A DNA stretch of 64,000 bases, taken from Paludisphaera mucosa (GTDB lineage Bacteria; Planctomycetota; Planctomycetia; Isosphaerales; Isosphaeraceae). Positions 55,318 through 62,249 of this stretch are shown piece after piece. Location of the stretch: the NCBI RefSeq assembly GCF_029589435.1, contig NZ_JARRAG010000001.1:300808-364807 (forward strand). The letters run 5' to 3'. The notes beneath the pieces were generated by a model. The model had not been told where the DNA came from. It made no database searches and worked only from the letters and a program-made list of their open reading frames with translations. Numbering within the stretch: the first letter of the stretch is position 1; every line of letters starts with the position of its first letter. Made by a program: the position numbers and the translations under genes.

Positions 55318-56258
55318 AGCCGGACGTGTTGATGACGAGGCCCTCGACGCCCGCCGCGGCCGAGGCGCTGGAGCGGTCGTTCACGCTCCACAAGCTCTGG
55401 AAAGTCGAGGACCGATCGTCCTTCTTCAAGGAGGTCGGCCCGGCGATCCGGGGGCTCGCGACGGACGGCGGCGCGGGCGCGCCGGCCGAGTTGATGAGGG
55501 CCCTGCCGAAGCTGGAGATCGTCGCCGTGAACGGGGTCGGCCTCGACGCCGTCGACCTGAAATATGCGAAGGAGAAGGGGGTCGTCGTCGCGAACACGCC
55601 CGACGTGCTGACCGAGGACGTGGCCGACATGGCGCTCGTGCTGCTGTTGGCGGCGGCCCGCGAGGTCGTGGTCGGCGACGCCTACGTCCGCTCGGCCGCC
55701 TGGGAGCGGCAGGGCAACCGCCCCCTGACGCGTCGGGTCAACGGCAAGCGGGCGGGGATCGTCGGCCTGGGCCGGATCGGCCGGGCCGTGGCCCGGCGGC
55801 TGGAGGCGCTCAACATGCAGATCGCCTACCACAATCGACGGCCCATCGAGTCCCCCTACGTCTATTACGCGGACCCCGAGGCGCTCGCCCGCGACGTCGA
55901 TTTCCTGATCGTCACGGCGGCCGGCGGCGAGGGGAGCCGGGGCCTGGTGGGCCGCGGCGTGATCGCCGCGCTGGGGCCCGAGGGGATCCTGGTGAACGTC
56001 GCGCGGGGGACGGTCGTCGACCAGCCTGCGCTGATCGAGGCCCTTCGCGAGAACCGGCTGGCCGCCGCCGGGCTCGACGTGTTCGCGGACGAGCCCCGCG
56101 TCCCCGACGAGCTGCGGTCGCTCCCCAACGTCGTCCTGCAGCCCCACCACGGCAGCGGGACCGTCGAGACCCGCGCGGCGATGGCGGACCTCGTCGTCCG
56201 CAACCTCCAGGCCCACTTCGCGGGCGGGCTGCTGCCGAGCCCCGTGGACCTCGTGTGA
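55314..56258 (+). CDS. D-2-hydroxyacid dehydrogenase (2-ketogluconate/glyoxylate reductase-like)
   Basis: A 314-residue NAD(P)-dependent enzyme from GTG 55314, overlapping the regulator stop by 4 bases, with GGGAGG upstream. It has VNGVGLDAVDL (substrate-side), the Rossmann motif GIVGLGRIGRAVARRLEAL, the catalytic Arg in LVNVARGTVVD, Glu in DVFADEPRVP and His in LQPHHGSGTVETR. These enzymes reduce 2-keto acids; with the gluconokinase next door the likely substrate is 2-ketogluconate or a related sugar acid, by context. Confidence 0.85.
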   Translation: MKPDVLMTRPSTPAAAEALERSFTLHKLWKVEDRSSFFKEVGPAIRGLATDGGAGAPAELMRALPKLEIVAVNGVGLDAVDLKYAKEKGVVVANTPDVLTEDVADMALVLLLAAAREVVVGDAYVRSAAWERQGNRPLTRRVNGKRAGIVGLGRIGRAVARRLEALNMQIAYHNRRPIESPYVYYADPEALARDVDFLIVTAAGGEGSRGLVGRGVIAALGPEGILVNVARGTVVDQPALIEALRENRLAAAGLDVFADEPRVPDELRSLPNVVLQPHHGSGTVETRAAMADLVVRNLQAHFAGGLLPSPVDLV

Positions 56259-56269
56259 CAGCGTTAACA
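56256..56269. promoter_or_regulatory. Operator-like palindrome 2, upstream of gluconokinase
   Basis: TGACAGCGTTAACA overlaps the stop codon of the dehydrogenase and lies 27 bases before the gluconokinase ATG. It matches the complement of the 54216-54229 site at 11 of 14 positions. It suggests an internal promoter for the kinase controlled by the same LacI-type regulator. Confidence 0.5.
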
Positions 56270-56296
56270 TCGGGCGAGGCAGGGGAGGGGGGGCGC

Positions 56297-56785
56297 ATGA
56301 TCGTGGTCGTGATGGGGGTGACGGGGTCGGGCAAGACGACGGTCGGCCGGCTGCTGGCGGAGGACCTGGGCTGGACGTTCGTGGACGCCGACGACTTCCA
56401 CCCCGCCGCCAACGTCGCCAAGATGCACGCCGGGATCCCGCTGACCGACGAGGATCGCCGCCCCTGGCTGGAGGCCCTCCGGCGTCGGCTCGAAGCGGCC
56501 CGCGACGGCGGCGAGGACGTGGTCCTGGCCTGCTCGGCCCTCAAGCACGCCTACCAGCACCTTCTGGAGGCGGTCGAGCCCCAGGCCGTGCGCTGCGTGC
56601 TGCTGACCGGGTCGGCGGACCTGATCCGGCGTCGGCTGGCGGCGCGGACCGGACACTTCATGAACCCCGCCTTGCTCGACAGCCAGTTCGCCACCCTCGA
56701 ACCCCCCGAGGACGCCGTCCGGGTCGACGTGTCGCTCACGCCCGAGGCGGCGGTCGCGGCCGCCCGCGCGGGGCTGGGCCTTTGA
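56297..56785 (+). CDS. gntK: Gluconokinase (GntK/IdnK type)
   Basis: A 162-residue P-loop kinase phosphorylating D-gluconate to 6-phosphogluconate. The P-loop GVTGSGKTTVG (7-17), DADDFHPAANVAKMHAGIPL (substrate site), DEDRRPWLEAL and ACSALKHAYQHLL are the complete signature series of bacterial thermoresistant gluconokinases, at normal length. It is the last gene of the regulator/dehydrogenase operon, with its own candidate operator. It channels sugar acids from the SDR and dehydrogenase reactions into the pentose-phosphate or Entner-Doudoroff routes. Confidence 0.93.
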   Translation: MIVVVMGVTGSGKTTVGRLLAEDLGWTFVDADDFHPAANVAKMHAGIPLTDEDRRPWLEALRRRLEAARDGGEDVVLACSALKHAYQHLLEAVEPQAVRCVLLTGSADLIRRRLAARTGHFMNPALLDSQFATLEPPEDAVRVDVSLTPEAAVAAARAGLGL

Positions 56786-56875
56786 GCGGGACGCCCTCGA
56801 ATAATGGAAGCTTGGCGCCGAATCCTTTCGAGCCGGATCGTCTCCGTCGCCCCGAGCCCCCCGAGGAGCCTCGTC

Positions 56876-57226
56876 ATGGCCTATGCGATCGACTCGGATT
56901 TCGCGATCGATGCGAAGCATGCGGGAGGTGCCCCGCCCGGTCGGATCACCCTGGGGTTCAACGTCGCCCTCTTCGCCTTCGTGAGTCTGGTCGGCGTCGG
57001 CCGGTTCCTGTTCGCGTCGCCGCTGTCCCGGGGGGCGAGCCTGGAGGGGGTCGTCTTCTCCTGCCTCCTCGACATGGTCCGGGTGCTCGTGGTAGTTCTG
57101 ATCTCGTCGGCGTTCCTCAAGGCGTTCTGGGGGCGTCTGGTCGCGACGGTCTGGCCGGTGCGCGCGATCACCCTGGGCGAGTCGTTCGCGATCGTCATGA
57201 TGCTCAGCCTCCTGTTCGGGACCTGA
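56876..57226 (+). CDS. Small membrane protein of unknown function
   Basis: A 116-residue protein with two or three membrane segments (ITLGFNVALFAFVSLVGVGR; VVFSCLLDMVRVLVVVLISS; a third near the end ITLGESFAIVMMLSLLFGT). ATG 56876 was preferred over 56804 because a GAGGAG site lies 9 bases before it and the upstream extension is unlike a membrane protein start. No family is recognised. Forward orientation between gntK and the glycosylase-like gene. Confidence 0.6.
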   Translation: MAYAIDSDFAIDAKHAGGAPPGRITLGFNVALFAFVSLVGVGRFLFASPLSRGASLEGVVFSCLLDMVRVLVVVLISSAFLKAFWGRLVATVWPVRAITLGESFAIVMMLSLLFGT

Positions 57227-57253
57227 GCCCGGCCCCAGGAGTGGAGTCTCGCC

Positions 57254-57913
57254 GTGGCCCACGCCGCCAGGACGATCGAGCAGCTGATCGACGCCGCCGA
57301 GGCCGAGGCTCGTCGCGAGCCGTTCCCGGTCGACGCAGCCGTCTACGAGCACGCGAAGCGCGACCCGGGCCGGCCGATCCTTTATGCGGGGACCCTCGAC
57401 GCGCCGGTCGCCGTGCTGGCGCGCGACCTGGGCCGCGACGAGGTGGCGGCCGGCCAGCCGCTGATCGGGGCGGGGGGCCGCCTGGTCCGGGCCGAGATCG
57501 TCAAGCGGCACGGCGAGGACCGCAACGAGGAGGCGCTCAAGCATGCGCTGCTGACCAACACGGTCCCGTTCAAGCCGCCCGGGAACAAGGCGTACGCGGA
57601 ATCCGTCCGCGTCCGGTTCCGGCCGTTCGTGGCGGAATTGCTGGCCGGGTTCTGGACCGGGACGCAGGTGCTCACCCTGGGGACGGAGGCTTTCCGCTGG
57701 TTCGAGCCCTATGTGGAAGGGGGCGCGTTCCCCGAGTCGGCCGCGACCGACGCGCGGTTCGAGGCGGCCTACACGTGCCGCCTGCCCCTCGCCGGCGGGA
57801 AGGCCAAGGTCGTCTCGGTCCGCCCGCTGCCGCATCCCTCGCCGCTCAACCGCCGCTGGTACGCGAAGTTTCCGGAGATGCTGGCGCGCCGGCTCGCCGA
57901 ATCCGGGGGGTGA
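57254..57913 (+). CDS. Uracil-DNA glycosylase superfamily protein
   Basis: A 219-residue protein. It has ILYAGTLDAPVAVLARDLGR with DEVAAGQPLIGAGGRLVRAE, the layout of the UDG-family motif A (the Gly-rich G-x-P-x-x-G-x-x-G pattern), ALLTNTVPFKPPGNKAY (N-x-V-x-F-x-P pattern) and RPLPHPSPLNRRWYAKFPEM, the C-terminal HPSPLNxxW motif that inserts into DNA in this superfamily. The usual GEAPG start of motif A is replaced by LARDLG, so the exact UDG type and activity are uncertain. It begins at GTG 57254, with AGGAG about 12 bases before. Predicted DNA base-excision repair. Confidence 0.75.
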   Translation: MAHAARTIEQLIDAAEAEARREPFPVDAAVYEHAKRDPGRPILYAGTLDAPVAVLARDLGRDEVAAGQPLIGAGGRLVRAEIVKRHGEDRNEEALKHALLTNTVPFKPPGNKAYAESVRVRFRPFVAELLAGFWTGTQVLTLGTEAFRWFEPYVEGGAFPESAATDARFEAAYTCRLPLAGGKAKVVSVRPLPHPSPLNRRWYAKFPEMLARRLAESGG

Positions 57914-58097
57914 ACGCGGTCCGGGCTGCGGAAAGCGGCCTCGGGAGTGGACGAAAGCCGACGGTAGCGTCGATTTTTCAACGACCTGTCCGCGAGGATC
58001 CTAATTCCGATTTGCTTAGGCTTGCGTAGGGCGATGCTGCGGGGTACGTTGCGAGAATGATCATCTTCGTTTTCCCCGTTATTCGAGGGAGGTTCTC

Positions 58098-58526
58098 GTG
58101 CGTAAGACCCAGATGGTGACCGATCGCGAGCTCGAGATCATGAAGGTCTTGTGGGCTCGGGGCCAGGCGAGCGTCCGCGACGTTCAGGAAGACCTGAACA
58201 AGGACTCCGGGCCCGTCGCGTACAGCACCGTGCAGACCCTGCTGAACATCATGGAAGACAAGAAGGGGCTGGTGCGCCACGTCGTCGAGGGGCGGACGTT
58301 CATCTACCACCCCAAGAAGTCGTCCGAGCGGACGATCCGCGAGCTGACCCGCAAGTTCGTGGACCGCGTCTTCGACGGCGCCCTCGATCGGGTGATGGTG
58401 GCCTTGTTCGACTCCAAGCCTCCGACCACGGAGGACCTGGATCGGCTGCGGGCCATGATCGACGACGCCCGGCTGCAGGCGTCGACGACCCCCGTCGAGG
58501 CCGCGGCGGAGACGCCGGAAGTCTGA
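58098..58526 (+). CDS. BlaI/MecI/CopY-family transcriptional regulator
   Basis: A 142-residue winged-helix repressor from GTG 58098, behind GGGAGG. LTDRELEIMKVLWARGQASV and RDVQEDLNKDSGPVAYSTVQ with TLLNIMEDKKGLVRH form the BlaI DNA-binding domain; the C-terminal helices (RELTRKFVDRVFDGALDRVM) dimerise. In BlaI/MecI systems the partner sensor protease cleaves the repressor upon stress or antibiotic. The M56 metallopeptidase gene follows 176 bases on, forming such a pair. Confidence 0.92.
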   Translation: MRKTQMVTDRELEIMKVLWARGQASVRDVQEDLNKDSGPVAYSTVQTLLNIMEDKKGLVRHVVEGRTFIYHPKKSSERTIRELTRKFVDRVFDGALDRVMVALFDSKPPTTEDLDRLRAMIDDARLQASTTPVEAAAETPEV

Positions 58527-58702
58527 AGCCGCCGACGTCCGACGTCGAGCAGGCCGAGGCAGTCCCATCGGGCCAGGAGAACCGTCGCAGGCGGATTCTT
58601 CCTGGCTCTTTCCCATTCCGGGGCCGGGGGACGTGCGAACGTCGCTCTTCAACCCGGACCGGTTCGACGAACCGCGAAGAGTCCAGGAGGCCGCCCGACC
58701 GC

Positions 58703-60241
58703 ATGTGGATCGTGCTGGACCAGTTCAGCCGCACGCTGATCGACGCGGCGGTCGCCAACGCGATCCTGCTGAGCGTGGTCGTGGTCGTCGTGGTCTTCAC
58801 CCGCCAGCCGGCCCGGCGGATCATGCTGGCCCAGACCGGCGTCTACGCGGCGCTGGTGATGATCCCCCTGGTCGCCTTCGACTTCCTGCCGCGGTCCTAT
58901 CCCGTCGACGCGTTGCTGCGGACCGGCCTGGTGCCGCCGCCGTTGACGCCCGAGCCCGACCCCCTGGACCTCGTGGGCCCGCTCGCGCCCGGCCCGGCGG
59001 GGCGCGTCGTGCCCCGGGGGCGCCCCGCCGCCTCCCAGGCCGAGTGGCCCGCGGGCGAGCGGCTGGTCCGGGTCGCGACCTTGCTCTACCTGGCGGGGGC
59101 GTCGCTGGGCCTCGCCTGGTTCGGGCTGGGCCTGTGGGGGTTCCGCCGGCTGCTCGGCCGGTCGACGGCGGCGAGCCCGGCGACCTGCGCGGTGTTCGAG
59201 GAGCTGATCGCCGACCTGGAGCGATCGCCGCCGCAGCCGGCCCTGCGGATCTCCACCTGGCTGCGCAGCCCCGTCCTGGGGGGCGTGACCCGGCCCACCA
59301 TCGTCATCCCGGCCGAGCTCGACGGCGACGAGGTCGATCGCGACGCCCTCCGGCTGATCCTGCTGCACGAGCTGGCGCACGCCGACCGCGGCGACGCCTG
59401 GTTCAACGCGCTGGCCGCGCTCGCCCAGATCGTCTGGTTCTTCCTGCCCCACCTGTGGTGGCTGCGGGCCCAGCTCCGGATCGATCAGGAGTTCCTGGCC
59501 GACCGCAAGGCCGCCGGCCCCCTGGGCGAGTCGACCCACTACGCCCGCTGGCTCGTCGGCCTCTCCAGCGGCCGTGCGGGCCGTGCGGTCGCGACTCGCA
59601 AGCCCGAGGCCGCCGCGCCCGACCCTTCGCGGACCTGGGGCGGCCGCGGCTTCGACACCCCGCTGCTCCAGCGCGTGGCGATGCTGCTCTACTGCCCGTT
59701 CGTCGTCGAGGGTCGCCCCCCGCGCTGGTTCGCGATCGGCGTCCCCGCGGGCTTCATGCTCGCGGCCGTGATGCTGTCGACCCTCCGCATCCTCGCCCCG
59801 GTCGACCCCTCGGCCCTGCTCTATCAGGCCCAGGATCGCGACCCCCTGGTCCGCACCTTCAGCATCCCCGAGTTCGACGTCGTCCCCTCGTCGCCCCCCC
59901 GCACGCCGCAGTACTTCCCCCTCGCCCTACCCCCCGCGTTCCGCCTGGAGGCGTTCGTCATCGCGACGCCGACCACCCTGACGCAGCTCCGGATCGCCGG
60001 CTGCCCGCTCGTGCCCGACGCCCGGGGGCTGGCCTTCCAGGGCCCGCCGCGGCCCCAGGCCGACGATGAGACGCCGTCGCGGCATCGCTACACCCTCCGC
60101 CGCGAGTACCGGACCCTCAAGGCCGCCATCGACAAGCGCGAGTTCGACCTCGACCCCAAGATCCTCGACGACGTCCAGTGGCTCACCATCACGCCCGGCG
60201 ACGAGATCGCCACCATCCTCGGCCTGGGCATCACCTGGTGA
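58703..60241 (+). CDS. BlaR1-like M56 membrane metallopeptidase
   Basis: A 512-residue protein from ATG 58703. Membrane segments at about 13-33, 45-62, 125-145 and later about 350-375 surround a cytoplasmic zinc-protease domain with HELAH (222-226) preceded by LILL and a further Glu in QEFLADRKA (about 260). That is the M56 peptidase of BlaR1/MecR1. The penicillin-binding sensor domain of BlaR1 is absent; instead the last about 130 residues are an unrelated soluble domain (RLEAFVIATPTTLTQLRIAG). It presumably senses something other than beta-lactams and inactivates the adjacent BlaI-type repressor. Confidence 0.88.
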   Translation: MWIVLDQFSRTLIDAAVANAILLSVVVVVVVFTRQPARRIMLAQTGVYAALVMIPLVAFDFLPRSYPVDALLRTGLVPPPLTPEPDPLDLVGPLAPGPAGRVVPRGRPAASQAEWPAGERLVRVATLLYLAGASLGLAWFGLGLWGFRRLLGRSTAASPATCAVFEELIADLERSPPQPALRISTWLRSPVLGGVTRPTIVIPAELDGDEVDRDALRLILLHELAHADRGDAWFNALAALAQIVWFFLPHLWWLRAQLRIDQEFLADRKAAGPLGESTHYARWLVGLSSGRAGRAVATRKPEAAAPDPSRTWGGRGFDTPLLQRVAMLLYCPFVVEGRPPRWFAIGVPAGFMLAAVMLSTLRILAPVDPSALLYQAQDRDPLVRTFSIPEFDVVPSSPPRTPQYFPLALPPAFRLEAFVIATPTTLTQLRIAGCPLVPDARGLAFQGPPRPQADDETPSRHRYTLRREYRTLKAAIDKREFDLDPKILDDVQWLTITPGDEIATILGLGITW

Positions 60242-60436
60242 CCCCCCGCGACTGCCATTTCGACACGATCCACGAGGGTGGCATTCGTCGCCGGTTTGAT
60301 CTGCCAGAATGGCATCGCCCGTGAGTCCCTTCGCGAGCCCGAAGGTTGAAATTCGGCCGAGGTATCGGATTCATAAGATCCTTGAATAAAATCAGTTGCG
60401 ATTCGCGTTTCGTCTGGAACCGATTTTCCGCCATTG

Positions 60437-60451
60437 TGGCACACTCTCTGC
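60437..60451 (+). promoter_or_regulatory. Sigma-54-like promoter upstream of the Hsp20 genes
   Basis: TGGCACACTCTCTGC follows the -24/-12 sigma-54 pattern (TGGCAC, five bases, then CTGC in place of TTGC) 49 bases before ATG 60500. The AT-rich stretch just upstream (about 60360-60400) could hold activator sites. Inference from pattern only; no sigma-54 activator gene is nearby. Confidence 0.4.
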
Positions 60452-60499
60452 GGTATGGCTTTCGTCACGTCGGGGCGGCAAGTCCATCGGGGGTGGATC

Positions 60500-60940
60500 A
60501 TGGCAGGGCCGGATTGGCGGGGGGGATGGGACCCTTTCCACGAATTCCAGCGCGAGATGGGGCGTCTCTTCCAGACGTTCGATCCGTTCCAGTCGCTGCG
60601 CCACATCCGGACGTTCCCGGCGATCAACCTCTACGTCGCCGGCGACGCGTTCCTGCTCTCGGCGCAGTTGCCCGGGACGGCCCCCGACGAGGTCGAGCTG
60701 ACGGTGACGTCCGAGACCCTCACGCTCCGCGGCGAGCGGAAGCGGCCCGAGGGGGTCAAGGACGACTCTTACCGCCGCCAGGAGCGGTTCATGGGAAGGT
60801 GGTCGCGGACGATCACCCTGCCCGACCGGATCGACGAGGCGAAGGTCTCGGCGCAGTTCGCCGACGGCGTTTTGACGGTCCGGCTGCCCCGCGCCGAGGG
60901 GGCGAAGCCCCGCCAGATCGCCGTCTCGTCCCCGAGCTGA
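60500..60940 (+). CDS. Hsp20/alpha-crystallin small heat-shock protein 1
   Basis: A 146-residue protein starting MAGPDWRGGWDPFHEFQREM at ATG 60500; the upstream extension of the frame was rejected for lack of a start signal. The alpha-crystallin domain (about 45-140) has AFLLSAQLPGTAPDEVELTV, LTLRGERKRPEG and DGVLTVRLPRAEGAKPRQIA. Small heat-shock proteins bind unfolding proteins without ATP. It is the first of three tandem copies (44 and 28 bases apart), behind a sigma-54-like promoter. Confidence 0.9.
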   Translation: MAGPDWRGGWDPFHEFQREMGRLFQTFDPFQSLRHIRTFPAINLYVAGDAFLLSAQLPGTAPDEVELTVTSETLTLRGERKRPEGVKDDSYRRQERFMGRWSRTITLPDRIDEAKVSAQFADGVLTVRLPRAEGAKPRQIAVSSPS

Positions 60941-60984
60941 GCGCCCCGGACCGACCGCGTGAGACGCGACGAGAGGAAGCGACC

Positions 60985-61404
60985 ATGAGCGAAGCCCATC
61001 CTTCGATCCGCGTGCCGGTGGGGCCTCCTGCGGCACAATCCCCGGCGGCCGCGACGACCCGCGACGCGGCCCATCGGCCGACGATCACGCCGCCGATCGA
61101 CATCCACGAAGGCCCCGACGGCCTGACCCTGGAGGCCGACCTCCCGGGCGCGACCGAGTCCAACCTGACCATCCAGCTCGAGCACAACGTCCTGAGTTTG
61201 GACGCCCGGATCGACGCCGTCGCCCCCGAGGGGGGCCGCCTGATCCATCAGGAATATCCCGTCGGCGACTATCACCGCTCGTTCATCCTCAGCGACGACG
61301 TCGACCGCGAGCGGATCGCCGCCGAGCTGAAGGACGGCGTGCTCAAGATCTTCCTGCCGAAGGCCGACCGGGCCCGCGCCCGCCGCATCGAGATTCAGTC
61401 GTGA
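60985..61404 (+). CDS. Hsp20/alpha-crystallin small heat-shock protein 2
   Basis: A 139-residue member starting at ATG 60985 after GAGAGGAAGC. An Ala/Pro-rich N-terminus (about 1-32) leads to the alpha-crystallin domain: PPIDIHEGPDGLTLEADLPG, EHNVLSLDARID and DGVLKIFLPKADRARARRIE. The region DYHRSFILSDDVDRERIAAE is the usual loop and strand pattern. It differs clearly from its neighbours, so the tandem array is not a recent duplication. Confidence 0.9.
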   Translation: MSEAHPSIRVPVGPPAAQSPAAATTRDAAHRPTITPPIDIHEGPDGLTLEADLPGATESNLTIQLEHNVLSLDARIDAVAPEGGRLIHQEYPVGDYHRSFILSDDVDRERIAAELKDGVLKIFLPKADRARARRIEIQS

Positions 61405-61432
61405 ACGCCCACCGGGCGCAAGGAGACCGCAG

Positions 61433-61876
61433 ATGAGCCGGCCCTTCGAAGGCGCGATCCCGTACCAGGCGCTGGAGCGGGAGTTCTTCCGCATGATCAA
61501 GGACGTCTTCCAGCCCTCGGGCGCCGCGCCCGAGGCCCCGGCCGCCGAGCCCTTCGCCCCGCCGGTCGACCTCTACGAGACGGCCGAGGAGACCGTGGTG
61601 GTGGTCGAGCTGCCCGGCGTCGACCCGGCGCAGGTCGAGATCACCGCCGAGGGCGACGTGCTGACGATCCGGGGGACGAAGCCGGCCGACGGTCCCGCCG
61701 GGCCCTCGCAGGGCCTCCACGAACGCCGCTTCGGCGCGTTCGTCCGCAAGATCCCCCTGACCCGCGAGTTCGACCTCGACGCCGCCCGCGCCGAGGGCCG
61801 CCACGGCGTCCTGACCATCCGCCTGCCGCGACCGCCGGCTCAGAAGCCCCGGACGATCCCGATCCGCACGGGCTGA
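61433..61876 (+). CDS. Hsp20/alpha-crystallin small heat-shock protein 3
   Basis: A 147-residue protein from ATG 61433, 28 bases after the second copy. The N-terminus ALEREFFRMIKDVFQPSG is a typical amphipathic Hsp20 lead; the alpha-crystallin domain reads PPVDLYETAEETVVVVELPG, EGDVLTIRGTKP and GRHGVLTIRLPRPPAQKPRT. The array probably forms mixed oligomers that protect proteins in stress. The small membrane gene at 62049 follows after 172 bases. Confidence 0.9.
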   Translation: MSRPFEGAIPYQALEREFFRMIKDVFQPSGAAPEAPAAEPFAPPVDLYETAEETVVVVELPGVDPAQVEITAEGDVLTIRGTKPADGPAGPSQGLHERRFGAFVRKIPLTREFDLDAARAEGRHGVLTIRLPRPPAQKPRTIPIRTG

Positions 61877-62048
61877 CCAGGAAGTCGTTTCTCGCGAGCC
61901 GATAATCCGACTCGTCCGACCCGCCCCGATTTCCCGCCGCCCGAATGCGGAGAGCAGCCCGCGCGCCCTCGCTCCGCCCGGGAATTGTGGTAAGTTGTAC
62001 TCGTTGAGGGCTGTTTCCCACTCGTTCGGACGTTCGGAGCGTTGCGTC

Positions 62049-62231
62049 ATGGAGACCGAGAAGGTCATCACCTATTCGGCGATCGGAGTCGCCGCGATCA
62101 TCGTCCTGATTTTCTCGCTCGACCTGGCGGCCGGGATCTTCGGGCGTTACGTCGCGATGGACGTCCTCTTCATCCTCGGCGGCGCGTTCCTGCTCTGGCA
62201 GGGAGTGGAGACGATCTTCGAACTTCGGTGA
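62049..62231 (+). CDS. Small two-helix membrane protein
   Basis: A 60-residue protein from ATG 62049. Two hydrophobic helices (YSAIGVAAIIVLIFSLDLAA; VLFILGGAFLLWQGVETIFE) connected by GIFGRYVAMD; nothing else is recognisable. The length and charge pattern are of a real small membrane protein rather than chance frame, but no family is known to me. It ends 18 bases from the convergent CobA-HemD gene. Confidence 0.6.
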   Translation: METEKVITYSAIGVAAIIVLIFSLDLAAGIFGRYVAMDVLFILGGAFLLWQGVETIFELR

Positions 62232-62249
62232 CTTCGGGCCCCGCCGCCT

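Noticed and set aside
58000-58020. CCTAA-N11-TTAGG inverted repeat upstream of the BlaI-type gene as its operator
   Set aside because: Arms of only five bases and no similarity to known BlaI operators; too weak to report.
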